From NCBI GenBank assembly GCA_025331125.1, contig JAOALB010000144.1, forward strand, positions 19,945 through 83,944: a DNA stretch of 64,000 nucleotides, in the 5' to 3' direction. The notes under the pieces were generated by a model. It saw nothing but the letters and a program-made list of their open reading frames with translations, did not search any database and had not been told where the DNA came from. The DNA is from Mycogone perniciosa (taxonomy: Eukaryota > Ascomycota > Sordariomycetes > Hypocreales > Hypocreaceae). Shown here piece after piece: positions 46,035-58,493 of the stretch. How positions within the stretch are numbered: position 1 is the first letter of the stretch; each line of letters starts with the position of its first letter. The translations under genes and the position numbers were made by a program.

Positions 46035-47384
46035 CGCCCGATGATCGGTTGTATGCGCTAGGCCAGAACACCAATGCGATTCGCGAATGGGGACAAGACC
46101 TGTCTCTATGAAGACTGGAATGCGACAGGAGCAAGAGACGACAACGCCAAAGTCGCGACAACGATTCAGAGGTCGCGATCGCAACGAGAGATGCGGGCGC
46201 AGATGACGACGCGCGACCAAGACCGAGGACAAGATTTGGTGAGGGGAACCCCGGAGAAGACAAGCGACGCCAAAGTTCTCGGCGCGAATGTGCTGGAGAG
46301 CGAAACAGAGCGAGAAGCGCTGAGACGGGTGAGCCGACGGTGATGCGTGCAGGGTTCGTTCTGGTATGAATGCAGAACCGTGGGGTTGTGAGCGATGACG
46401 AGACGGTGGAGGCTCCGTGGTGGCGAGAAAGGCGCGCGCGTGTCGATATGTTTGGTTGCTGTTAGTAGTAGCAGTATTGGTAGGCTGTATGTGTAATGTA
46501 TAGGTATCCGGTTGCAGCAGTATTATGAACTGAAATTCACGGTTGCCGGTTGGCGATGGGTAAATAAAGAGAGCGTGGATTGGAGACGGCACCCCGTGCG
46601 TCGCAGCGGATTTGGTGCGGGAGCTGAGTGGGGGCGAGAGACGGTTCCAAGGGAGAGAGGTGACGGAGAGAGGGATAGATAGACAATAGATAGACAGATG
46701 GAGGATGGGCGAGAGGAATTAAATGTAGAGATGGATGCTGAGCGTGAGGGTAGGCGTGGGCGTCGGCGTGGGCGTGTGAAAGTGTGTGAGCAGGTAGAAG
46801 AGAGGATGGGAAATGGGGATGGAAGAGGGTGGAATTGATTTGATGGAATGGGTGGTGGGCTCAGCGCTGTTGTTGTGTGGTGCGGTGCCTGGGCAGTGGG
46901 CAGTGGGCAGAGCAGAGAGGTCGCAAGGGAGGAGGAGGGCGTGCTGATTGATGAAGCCGCAGCAGCCCCAGAACACCCAAGACACTTGTAGCACTCGTCG
47001 CAGTACTAGTACTTGGTACTTGGTACGAGCGCTGCGCAGGCGGACAAAGAGCCGGAAGCCCTGGCGTCGAGCTTGTACCAGACGGGACTAACAGCGCAGG
47101 GAGGAGGGTGGGTAGCAATATGTATGCGTGGATTGGGTGGTCAGAGGCCCACCAGAGACGCCGTGTTGCAGCAGAAGCGCGCCTGTTCCTGGGAGAGCGA
47201 GACCTCTCTTTGGTCTCACTTTGGCTGGGGTGCAAGGTACGGCCGATCGAGGTTACGGGGACCTGGGAGCAGGCGTCAGCGCTGGGGACAGGGGCGGGTT
47301 GGCGCCAAGGACGAGTAGTACTGCGTACCGCGCACGGGGTCACTGACAGGGAATGTCGCCTCCAAAGGATGGGTGGGCAGCGGG

Positions 47385-47422
47385 GTGTGTGCTGTGTGCT
47401 GTGTGCTGCGTGCTGTGTGTGG
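47385..47422. repeat. Tandem GTGTGCT-type repeat
   Basis: About five imperfect 7-bp units (GTGTGCT) in a row. Confidence 0.7.
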
Positions 47423-47465
47423 CTCTCGCACTCGCACTGCTGTCTTGTTGTTGCTGTTTCGCAGA

Positions 47466-47494
47466 GCAAGCAAGCAAGCAAGAAAGCAAGCAAG
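47466..47494. repeat. CAAG microsatellite
   Basis: About seven units of CAAG/AAGC, with one A interruption. Confidence 0.75.
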
Positions 47495-48407
47495 ACAAGG
47501 CCTGTGAAGAAGATGCGAGTCGCAGATAAACGATGGTGACGTCGAGGCGAGCGCGTGTGTACGAAGTAAGTACGGAAATAATAAACAACAAGAGAGCGCG
47601 AGGGAAAGACACGAGAGAGCAAGAGGCTTATGAATGACGACGAGACGATAGAGTTGCGCTGAGGAACAACAAAGAGTTGGGGTCCGCAGATGCGAATGTA
47701 CGTACTTCGTACTACGACCACCACTACCACTACCACTACGAGTACAATGATGATGCTGATAATGCATGTGGTGAGCTTAGGTCAGGAGTTAATGAGTGCT
47801 GGACGCCAAGCCAAGGCACGGCTGGCTGCTGCTGGCAACTCTGAGCCTGAGTGAGTGAGTCTGAGCCTCTGAGGGAGGGTTGGCTGGGCGAGTGCTGTAC
47901 GGAGTACGGAGTCCTCGTAGTGCAGTGAGGGGGGCCAAATCTGCTCTGGCGCAAGTTCTATCTAGCCTCTGTGACCTATCCAGCCAATCGGCCGCCGAGC
48001 GCAATAGAGGGGTGCCAGACGCGGCGCAGGCAGGCTGAAGTTAATTAGGGTCAAGTGCTATGTTAAAAAAAAAATTGCGGCCGATCTTGTGACGAAGCAG
48101 GGCCTTGTTTTCTTTTTCTCTTTCTTCTTGTTCTTACTCGTAATGCTTGATCTAGACGGGTTTTGCTTCTGTGCCTCGTGCGCTTCTTCTCGTGTCGCTG
48201 TCGGAATTAGCAGGCAGTAGTACTAGTACCATCATTACCCCCCACAGTGCTTGGGAACAGTGTCAGAAGGGAGGCTCAGGATGTGCTTCACGCCCTGCAT
48301 TCATTGTCTGCATGCGAAACCTCTGCGGCAAACTGCAAACTGCAAATAACCACAGCAAATGTCTCCTTGATGATGCATGTGCAAGGCTGTATGTACACAT
48401 GTATGTA

Positions 48408-48440
48408 TACGGAGTATATGGAGCAGATAGATACTCCGTA
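48408..48440. repeat. 10-bp inverted repeat of the TACGGAGTAT word
   Basis: TACGGAGTAT at 48408-48417 and ATACTCCGTA at 48431-48440 are perfect inverse complements with a 13-nt spacer. It is the clearest hairpin of the dispersed word family. Confidence 0.7.
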
Positions 48441-51400
48441 CTCGTAGAGTAGTACTGGGTACGTACTTATATAGGTCGGCATCTCAACCAACCCGGTGTG
48501 TGTATTCCGTATGTGTGTGTGTGGGGAGAAGTGATCGATCCACTATGAGAAAAAAAGTCGTGTCCACTGACCTCTCACAACACGATAGCCGCGTGCAGAC
48601 TCTTTCTTACCTGGCTCATCCTAGGACACTCGGTGCTAGTCGTCCCAGGCCTTTTGCTAGAACGATCTGGCCATGATCGTACATGCGCCTCCTCAAAAAT
48701 ACATACATAATACCCTTGTAATAGGCCACGGGGAATGCGCATACAGAATAATCACCCACGCGCGCCGTTGAAGCTTGGATCCCGCAGCACATCGCACAGT
48801 ACTCCGTATCTGTGTGTGCATGTGTATGTATGGAGTACTCGTACGCAGTACGAGTGCTACTCAGAAGTACGGGCGTCGCACCGCTGTGATTTTGCTTCTT
48901 CTTCTCAACAGCAGCTACCGCAGTTTCCCACCCCCCCATGCCTTTGACAAGCAGCAGAAACAGTGTGGACAGGGTGTTTACAGACCAGGCCAGGACAGGG
49001 ACATCCCAGAGCCATGAAAAAAAGTGCTGCAAGGTAGTATTAGCAGTAGTACGGACGGAGTACTCGTACATACTTCGTACTTCGTACTAGTATTACCTCT
49101 GCCATGGCGGTGGCTCTTCCCAGGATGTCATTTCTGGGGAAGAAGCATGGCAAAAATGCGCCTGGACTCGAGATGATCAACGGCTCTTGTTGAGACTCGA
49201 AAACCGGCTCAAAGGGGCCTGGTCAAGCTTTCTGTAGCCTCGCGGCTATGCCATAGCCCCCGGCGACCTCGCTGCATTGCAACACACCATGTTGCGGACA
49301 GGCACACTCACACTTACAACGTGCTGAGATGGTAGATGTCCACACTTCTTTGTGTCTGTACCACTCTGTTTGCCCCGTCCGCGGATTCTCCCGACTCCAG
49401 GACAGGGGGCGGGGGGGGAAGGACAAAGAGAGATATGAACGCTGCACAGCACGTGCCGGCTACTCGCACACACGGGGCATACGAGCCCCCCTGGCGTCAG
49501 TCGCCCGTATGTATCTCGTGCAGTACGAGCTTCTGCACGAAGTACGAAGTACGAGTATGTGGGCGGATGTTGTGTGTGTTTGCGTTGTCCGCGTTGTTGA
49601 GAGATGGCGTCACGTCGAGCCAATGGCACCGTCATCCAGCATGAGACCATGTTGTGTTCGCGAATACTGCTCGTACGCATCATGGCCAGCACGGACATGC
49701 AAATGGCCAATGCAAGTAGTGGTAGTAATATTTTGGGGCATGCGCTGGTTGAAGATCATGTCCCCATCAAGACGAGCACCAAACGATACTGTGTACGGAG
49801 TACGGAGTGCTAGTACCTCTCCTACGAAGTAGTACTGGTGGTAATCTGTATGTCAGACGACGCACGCACTTTGCTCTCGCGCTTTTTCTTCGGTACGTCC
49901 AGGAACCCGGCAGTGAGGGTGTTTGCAGGGGGGACAGTTCGTCTCCACCACAGTATGCATCCTCTCCCCTTCCAAGCCAGCGGGGAAGACGGCCGCAGGC
50001 CGCAGAAGTGGTCCGCTGCCCTATAGGAGCGGCTAGGCTGAGCCGGGCATAGCACATAGTGCTCCTCGAGGCTAAAGTCCAGCTGAAGTTGTTATTAGTC
50101 GAGGCCCTCAGAGGTGGCAATGAACGGACTGGAAGGCATTCAATCAATCATGAAGAAAGACCGCAAGGTTCCCCCGGGCTCCGGACCTCGAGGCTCTCGC
50201 GGCATGGCGTGGAGAACTTCGTGCTTCGCACCCCGTACTTCGTATACCACCACGTACCGGAAAAAATGGTGAAATCGTCTCTCGAGAACGGCCGATCCAC
50301 GGTTCTGGTGAGAGTTGGAGGCGACGATATTTGGTACTGTACGGAGTACGGAGCACTCTGCTCCGCATTACTTTGTACTTATCTTCGTAATTGTAGGCAC
50401 TCCGTTCTTGGCACGTATACGAACATCAGGCAGCACTCCTGCTCAAGATAACAACATCCCCTCTGGAACAACACCCGGACCGACATCTCTGACAACACCA
50501 GCATTTTTCTTTCACCCACTTCGTCCATTCTGTATGCATCAACTAACACGAGAAAAAGAAAAAAAAGGACACGACACTGCTTTTCCTTTCCCATCATCAC
50601 CCCCATTGGCTGGTACATTCCGTGGCTGGTGCTGAGGCTCAAATACCTACAAGTACTTCGTGCTAACGGCAGACAAATACAAGTACGGGTACGTATGATT
50701 CCACACACACACACACAGTGAGGTGAGACACACAGATGCCAAACCTCCCAGCCAATAACAATGTCTAGCCCCATGTCCATCACATCCTGGCTCACAGATC
50801 GCCTATTGCTGCTTTCGGCTCCTATCTCTTATCTCGCCTTGCCCTCCTCGTCTGTGAAAACGCTGGCGGTTGACGTGCTTATCCGCTTATCCCCGGGGGG
50901 TACGTCTTAAACGACCGTTGGGCCATCCTCCGTCTTCAAGCACATGCTTTGTCCGACCACACACATACCAAGTTTACTAGTATAGTAGTAGTGACTCCTC
51001 GTGCCAACTCCACCTGCTGGCACTATCACTGGATTGGTATCGGGAATTTGGTCATCAAGGATATGCATGCGATACCGTTTTCTAGATCTTGGTAACTCCG
51101 AGCCCCTGGGTGGCACTGGGTCACATCTCAGATATCGGCTAATAGCATGACACTCATCCCAAAGCATCCCACCCACAACAGCAAGGAACTCCACAAGACA
51201 TGAAAGGAAACAGAAGTTATTCCACCCAGTCTTCTCTTCTCAGTGAACGAGTCGGCGCAGGCCCTTGCGAATGGTTCATTGGCTATGCCTCGACAGTACA
51301 TGCGCCGCGCTACTGTGTGTCAACCATGCCTCTCCGGAGCAGCATGTACTTCGCACTGCGTATCGCAACCAGAATGCATACTCGTAGATTGGATGGATGA

Positions 51401-53472
51401 GTCGGTATGTCGGGGAAGCAAGCAATGGATGGGATGGGTGGGTCTTGGCCACCCCCAAATAACTCGTGGCTCTTGAAACTCATCCCATTAGTGCCAAGTA
51501 CGAAGTACGAAGGGATCCGTCCAAGGCCATCATCGCAGATGCTGCCGACTAATTAATTATTAATAAGTAGCCATTGTCGACGAATTTCCGCTCGGCAGTA
51601 CGAGTATGTCGCTGATATGCGGCCCGCCAGCCCACCAACATCGGTTCCTCACCACTACCTCAGTACCTATGCATATATATATGGATGGGGTATGGGCTGC
51701 AGTCGGCTCGCCAAGTTCTCGCTGGCTATGGAGTAGATACATCGATGCCTGCATAACGGATATTTCAGCGCCTTGGCCAATATCCCATTCCCGGATGTTT
51801 GTGTGACCACGAATCGGCCGAGCCCAATTCAGCGCCGAAGCGGCGGGTGAGTTGTAGAAACCGACGCCTGCTAAGCCGAACGAGCCAAGAGGCCACAGTG
51901 CTCTTTGCCTGGCCATGGAAGGCGACGGTGTGCGTATCAAGAACTGCTAACATGAATGTCCGACTCAGCCCGCTCATCGCTCATCGCTCATCTAAACAAC
52001 ATCTGCGGGCGCCATCCTGTTATTAATTGGGCCAATCCTCATCGCCAAGTCAGCCTGAATCATGGCTGCCAGGCCGTATTCCTCAACATGTACGAAGTAC
52101 AGCCCCTTCGATACTACTCGTAACTCCTACGAAAGCCATGTCAATAGACAACTCATCGAAACATGCATGGCGTTGCTGACCATTTGCTGCACGAGCATGC
52201 CAGGTTCCCCGCTCCAGATTGTTGAGCTTCCCAGCGGGGAGATATTGGCCCGGCGGTGCCTCCGTGGTTGTAGACCAATCACAACGTCTCGTTGCCATAG
52301 GATGGTGATATAATAAGAGACATTGCGCGGGCGCTTGCATCATCTATGCCGCTTCTGGTCGCGACAAGATATTTCTGAGTCACGAACCTCTGTCTTCTGC
52401 AACTCCAACGACTCAGCCCCTGTTATCCGTCTCGACTCGGAGGCGACTCGAAAGTGGTCCAACCTCAGCCTTACCTTGCCATATGTTGTGAAACCATACC
52501 CGGAGCACTCCGTACTAGTGCTTATAGCCGTCATTGAGGTCCAACTCCAGGACCCCGAACTTGGAGACCCTGTAACCTGGCAGTGATCAGTGATGCCAGG
52601 TCCAGGTACGTTGAGCTAAGTCACTGGGGGCAGCAACTAGTAGTGTTTCGGCTACAGTAGCTAAAGCTTGGCAGAGCTTGCGCCATGCACACGCCTCTAC
52701 GAGGAGAACGTTTGTCTACCATATACTCCGTATACTGAGTACAGGTGCGCGGCTGTACCTGACACATTACCTTTCTTCAGGCTGTCATGTGTCATGTTCA
52801 GGGCCTTATCTTGAGTGGGAATCTGGGGTTTGCCGGATACTGCGGACACTACGAAGTAGATCTTCGGCGGCTGTTGGCGAAAAGCCAACTTCTCCCTACC
52901 CGTGTGCTGTGAAAGCGACGACGCAAGAACACACATGCAGATATGCATGGCCTTGCACCTGTGTATCTACATGGTTATGTGTTGTTCTGGACTAGCCTCC
53001 TTGCATGTACGGAGTACCGCCATGGACAAAAAGCAATACATATGCTGTTTGTTGCAGCTGTGACGGAGCATTTTCATGCACCACCCCCTCCACCATAGAG
53101 GGAAACCCTCTGAGTCAAAAACTCCATTTTTCTGCATCGGACCCCATTCTTGGGCATTCGGCCATTCCTGAGCCATGCCCGTGCTGTTTGGATTTGTGAG
53201 TATGACCATGCATTCCATCGCATCCAAAGCCCTCAGGGAGAGAAATTGACTCGGATGACGCGTTCCGCATGATCATCGCAAGCAAGATTTCCTTCTAGGC
53301 TACGGAGTACTTTTATGCCCCTCGCATATCGAAAATCCGAGACGGTCACTTGACAACTCCAGGCCGAAGCAAACATCTGAAACAAATCGACGATCCATGT
53401 GGCGCCCCAACTAGGACATCGTTCTAAATCCATTTCTTTCCAACACTCAATCACTAATACTATTCCACCCAA

Positions 53473-54085
53473 TTACTAAAACACTATATTATATCTATTA
53501 TATTATCCTATAATATATACTATTTATTTATAACTATAAACTAACTTTAATAAAATAAATGGTTAATATTAATAAAATTTCTTAAAATATTATTTTTATT
53601 AACTAAATAAATTTATTATAATATTATTTATATATTTATATCTTAATAATTATAATTATAATTATAATTTCAATTAACTTTAAAGCTCTTCTTATCCCTT
53701 ATAATATAATAAAAAAAATTTATTCTTATTTTATTATATATTATTCCCGTTTTATCTGTATTTTATATATTAAATAATTGTAATTTAATATTTTTCATAT
53801 TATAAAAACCTTTATAAAATCTTTATAAAGTATAACTAAACTAGTAACTCAGCTTATTTAAAAGCTAACTATTTATTATTAAAAATAATTATTTAAACTA
53901 TTACTTAAAATTATATTAAATAAAGCTTAAATCTTTTATTATATAAACTATTCCTTTAATTATACTATATAGCTTTAATTATATTCCTTTAAGTTTTCCT
54001 TTAATTTAATTAATTTTATAATAAATATATTAAATTAAATTAATTAATTATTAAAGACTTTATATAAACAAATAAAATAAAAAGT
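53473..54085. repeat. Extremely AT-rich block, probable repeat-induced point mutation relic
   Basis: An abrupt change to sequence made almost only of A and T (runs such as TATTATATCTATTATATTAT), with no open frame. Composition returns sharply to normal at about 54,090, inside a methyltransferase pseudogene. This is the usual end state of RIP on a former repeat or transposon, but no element family can be recognised in it. Confidence 0.75.
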
Positions 54086-54091
54086 AAAAAG

Positions 54092-54625
54092 CTGTGCATC
54101 GATTTCTCTACTATCGTCGTTGAACTTATGGCTAAACGCTACAGTAAGCTAGAAGGGATAGAATGGAAACATATGGACGTACGCAATATGGTTGATATTC
54201 CCGACAAGTCTATCGATGTTGCCTTCGACAAGGGGACACTGGATGTCATGATACATAGTAGCCCTTGAGACCCTCTCCGCGAAGTCAAGAAAAATGCCAG
54301 TAAATACCTGAAAGAGGTAGGCCACCCTCTCCGGCGGAACATTGCAGATGATGTCTTTCTGACAATACTTCAAGGTCCACCGAGTACTGAAGGATCACGG
54401 AGTGTTTCTATACGTCGCGTTCAGACAATTCCACTTCATGAAACACTATTAAAGCCAGATAATTTGTGGGACATCGACATGCAGGTGCTTGGAGACGAAG
54501 GTTCCTTTGACTACTACGGATTCGTGATTAAGATACAACAAGGCAACACCGTTAGACGAGTGCCAATCATGCCGCACCAAATCACCAACAACGCTGTTTA
54601 CATTTCAGAACAAGTATTCTGTTGA
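54092..54625 (+). pseudogene. Truncated SAM-dependent methyltransferase (EEF1AKMT4/METTL13-like)
   Basis: The frame starts at the edge of the AT-rich block, so the SAM-binding N-terminus is lost. It encodes CIDFSTIVVELMAKRYSK, then MDVRNMVDIPDKSIDVAFDK and GTLDVMIHSSP, the family's DKGTLD-type region. A TGA follows where a Trp (TGG) is usual, consistent with a G-to-A change. An intron of about 58 nt (GTAGGC donor, CAAG acceptor) follows KYLKE, then VHRVLKDHGVFLYVAFRQFH. A 1-nt loss just after (near 54,441) shifts the frame. The rest reads WDIDMQVLGDEGSFDYYGF and ends with TGA at 54,625, overlapping the tail of the convergent NACHT-ankyrin gene by 21 bp. Members of this family methylate EF-1A lysines or act as related small-molecule methyltransferases. 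This copy is not functional as read. Confidence 0.75.
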
Positions 54626-57600
54626 CACAGCAAGAGGAAGTAGGGAACAGAGCTCCCTCAGCATCTCTTCCTGGGCATGGAGCGTCTCCTGAGTTTTCAC
54701 GTCCTTCTTCAAAAATGGTTTCCCAGTCTCTTCCTCAACGCTCACTGCGCATGATATATCAGCTGAGCCCTCAAGGATGAGTGTCCTACAGAGAGCGGTA
54801 TTGCCCCTTCGAATAGCCGTGCATAGGGGCGAGTAACCAGGGTCATAATTCAAGCCGGTGGCGTCAGCTTGGCCCATGGATAGGATGACCCTGACAGTCT
54901 CCATTGTCTCGACATCGCCCCGAGGGCTATTGAAGACAAGTTCAACAAGAGGGGTATCGTTTGAGTTATTCCTCAGATTGATCCCTTCAGGCCAACGTTG
55001 AATGAGGGTTTGGAAAATTTCTGTATGGCCACTCCGCGCGGCCTGGTGGAACACGGTTTGTCCTCGCTGGTTTATGTGTCGCAGATGTGGTTCGATCCCG
55101 ACTTGTTGACATAGAAAGTGAACTATGTTCGCATGAGCTCCATAAGCGGCCTCGCCGATTGACTGGTGTGTGGAAATGGATTTCTGCCAGTCTCTCCGCT
55201 TCGAACGGTTCTCCGCCAAGATTGCTCTTCTCAAATCAGGATCGCGCTCAGCTGCCTCGAAGAGTTTTTTGACCAGCACAAAGCATCCATTGCGAGCTGC
55301 TTGGCAGGGGATTTCATTCCCGTCGTCTAGGAGATGTTCATGCAATTCTCTGATTAGGAAATCAAATATATCTTCCCATTCCTTTGCAATGTCACCGTGC
55401 AATCTGTCGGCTTCCGACCAGCCGAATACCACTTCATAGAAGAATGCAGTACAACACAGTGTCGACCCACGGTCCTTATCCTTGAGAAGATCGCCAATCG
55501 TTGAGATGCTGTCACGTTGAATTAGGTGTTTGGCAGCAATCCAAACAGAGTCGGGCAAGAAGTCTGGAGTCTTGAGATTGCACGTGAGCATGTCAGCCAT
55601 GTAAGTTACTGGGCCGAGCATCGCCGTTACGACCAGAGGATCCAGATGCGACATGACTTCGGGAAAGTTGAATTCTGCAATGTAAGAGCAGTTTGGCCGT
55701 CGCCACTGTTCCACCCAGTTCTCAAGACGCTGGGAGCCTCTGCTGCATAAAACAATCAAGTCCGTTGGATCTGGCCATAGTTTCGGTGATGCATCGAGGA
55801 AATGGGCCGTCCAGTATGGGGCAGCGTAAGTGAAAAAGCCCCCAAGCCCAAGATCAGACGGATTGAAGTCCTGGGGCGATTCAGTCGGAGATTTGTCATC
55901 GTCGAGCACGCCTCCAATATCGAGAAACTCGACATCATCAGGCCCGTTTCTGAGGCCCGAGGAAAGATTCGTTTCCCCGCATTCATCAAAGAGGAGGCAC
56001 TTGATGCAACGTCTGAGGAGGGATCCGTTTAGTTCCGCCCTGCGTTGGACAGCCTGGTTTTGCCAACTTGCTTTCCCAACCAAGCTCCAACTTGATGGTG
56101 GAGCCTGCAATATGAGCTCTTTGAGAGACTGGTGAACAAGACGTAGTTGAATACCCTTTCTGTTTCTCACGTTTATGGTGCTGATGAAAGGCCGGATGAG
56201 GTCAAGCAGGTTCACAGAATGGGCAATCCAGTCTAGTCCATGTAGAGTCGTAAGATTTTCGTCCTCTATGTCAATAAACACAGCGTAAGCAAGCTCGTCA
56301 GACGTTAGAGGCCGCCGAGCAACCGCGAGCGTCTCCAGGGCCCGCTGTAAATTGTCCTCATTCTCTGGCAAACCCGAGCAAGTCTTGTCGAACAACTTCC
56401 AATACAGTTCGGCGAGGCCCTTTGACGAAGGAAGGCATTTCAACGCACTTTCTAAGCCCTTCTCATTTTGTATGCGAAGTTTCCCAATGTACTCGAGCGA
56501 GATTCGTAGCCAAATCGCGCAGCCGTTGGCTTTTCTGGAAAGCTCATCCACCACTTTTTCGCGAGTATTTTCGGGGATATTGAGCTGGCTGGCAAGGTAA
56601 TTCGCAATAATACGGTCCCTTTCCTTCGAAAAGCCTAGCTCAATTCGGCTGGCGCCTGGCAGCAAAGCTCTTTCAATATCATCGGCATACCTGGAAGAAA
56701 TGAAAACCTTCAGCCGAGCGTTTTGTTCGAAGAGGCTATGAAAGAGGGAAAGCAGCTGCTTCTGAGCATAGATCTCGCATTCATCCAGGCCATCCAAGAC
56801 AATGAAGATCCATTTCTTCGATGAAGAAACAGCGTCGTGCAAGAAGTCGCGCAAATTATCATCGGACTGCGTTGGATTCACCTGGCTTTGTGATTCCGTC
56901 TTCTTGTACCAGTCCGAGAAGCGGGCCTTCAGGTCAGGCTTCCGTTTGAGCAGTTGCCATAGGAGGCTGCGGTAAATATTCCCAAGCTTTGTAGTTCTTC
57001 ATCATCTTTGCAGTAATAGGCACAGACAAGATGCCCCTGTGACAGGTTGTCCACAACGTAAGCGGTAGTCATTGTTTCCCCGCAACCCATGTCTCCGAAC
57101 AAGGCCAAGAGGTTCGAATCACGGGAGTTCAATCTCCAGTAAGAGAAATGCTCGTTGAATGTAATCCAGTTGCATGCTTCGTCGGCACGTCGCTGCAATT
57201 CATTATGATAAGCGATTTCATTTTCTCTGTTGATGTCAAGGGTATCACGAACTGGCAAATTCTTCAGCCTAAGAGATTATAACACATATTGAGAAGTCAA
57301 GAACTTACTCAAAGTCTTTACTTGCTCATCCTTAATTTTTTGAACAGTGGTAAAAGTCTTGGACTTGAGCAGCTTGGATAAAACGTCTGCATGGGCATTG
57401 AACGAGGAGATGATTCCAGAGAGTTCTGGTTTCAACCAGTCCATAGCCATATATATGACGAGTCCAGACTTTTTAAACATGAAAATACTTTTGAGGTAAA
57501 ACTGCAAGAGGTCTCTGTACACATTAACCAATGCCTGCGAGAAGTCAGCGGCAATATCTACAAGTCCCATTGTAACTGACATTGTGTATATCGAGCATTC

Positions 57601-58493
57601 GACTGCATCCGTTGACCACCTCATTGCACCGCTCGATCGCTGGGATGCGTTGAAGAAATGATCCAATGTGACCTGTTATATCATCGGCAGCACCGCAGAT
57701 GGCAATGGCGATCTACAGGTCCACCAAGTATCAGCCGTATGTTTAACGAACAAATTCGGAAGTAACAGTAAGAGTCAAGTCCAAACAACAGCAAAAAAGT
57801 CTTGACGTACTGAATTGACGCCTTTAATAAGCCCAAGTGCAGTCCCCGCAGTCGGCTCCACGCTGGCGAAGGGGCTGATGAAGTCGATGGTGGTGCGAAG
57901 TCGCTGTAGATATGGACTCACAGCCCTCAGTCCTTTCCGAAGAAGACATTGCTTTTGATGGGTTTGATCAGTTTGCTTCAGTTGGTCGAAGAGTTTTCTG
58001 ATCTCGTCCTCTCCTGTCAATTCCTTCCTTTGCTCTTCACTTAGTGAAGACCAAGCTTCACCATAGGCAGAGTCCGATATATCTGAACTGCTTGCTCCAG
58101 AGTCAGGACCTTCGGTGCATGCGGCGTCGCAATTGCTACCATCGCAGCTTTCAACTGTTGGCATCTGCTTCGGTTTCTGGTTGTAGTTCTGGTCCATCGG
58201 TGTCAGCGCAACAGTGACACCCAGGATGATTAGGACAAGATGATGGATCGCTTGCCCCCAAGCAAAAAGGATCCTGTAAGACACACCTCTTTTCCGGAGT
58301 GCCCAGGAGTAAGAGAGGATGAGCCCGTATACGACCCCTTGCCAGATTCAATAGGCACTGATGATCCGCTTGTTGCATATTCCTCGTCATTGCTGCTTTG
58401 AGCTTGGTCGATGGCGGACGCGGGTGACTTTGGCAGCAAAAATACCTCAAGTAGTTTCTTCCGTGCAGATGACTGAATTGGAAACGACGTCAA
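54605..58493 (-). pseudogene. NACHT-ankyrin (NLR-like) protein gene, disrupted
   Basis: Read 5' to 3' on minus. A Ser/Lys-rich N-terminal piece (from 58493) and a domain ending SPFASVEPTAGTALGLIKGV (about 58,190-57,800) come first. Next is a helical domain near 57,660-57,310 (GLVDIAADFSQALVNVYRDL, MAMDWLKPELSGIISSFNAH). The NACHT follows: P-loop GDMGCGETMTT near 57,090, Walker B IFIVLDGLDECE near 56,790. Winged-helix and ankyrin-type repeats (RGQTVFHQAARSGHTEIFQT; YSPLCTAIRRGNTALCRTLI) run to the stop at 54,605. Two frame breaks have no plausible intron: near 57,590 (after CSRMLDIHNV) and near 56,980 (after DDEELQSLG, where NIYRSLLWQLLKRK resumes in another frame). The Walker A Lys is Glu. 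In fungi such proteins act in allorecognition and programmed cell death. The segment after 56,980 alone is 758+ aa and intact. Confidence 0.78.

Larger units (their letters stand above)
46035..53472. other. Gene desert dense in GTAC-palindrome words
   Basis: About 7.4 kb. The first kilobase is the Whi3-like leader and promoter. The rest has no supported gene on either strand; open frames are short and of simple composition (for example poly-Val from CA/AC/TAC repeats near 47,720). TACGGAGTAC and TACGAAGTAC words and their overlaps recur roughly every 200-500 bp. Tandem repeats are listed separately. Confidence 0.6.

Noticed and set aside
46035..46592. N-terminal extension of the Whi3-like frame by 186 codons
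   Set aside because: Composition is leader-like (Ser/His/Arg/Pro, no domain), and the ATG at 46034 gives a normal Whi3-type start.
47385..47494. CRISPR-like or satellite array
   Set aside because: Simple microsatellites of 4-7 bp units, with no spacer structure; the genome is eukaryotic.
46861..47736. 291-codon minus frame beginning with poly-Val
   Set aside because: Made from trinucleotide and GT repeats, Ser/Pro/Thr-rich, no domain, no splice support.
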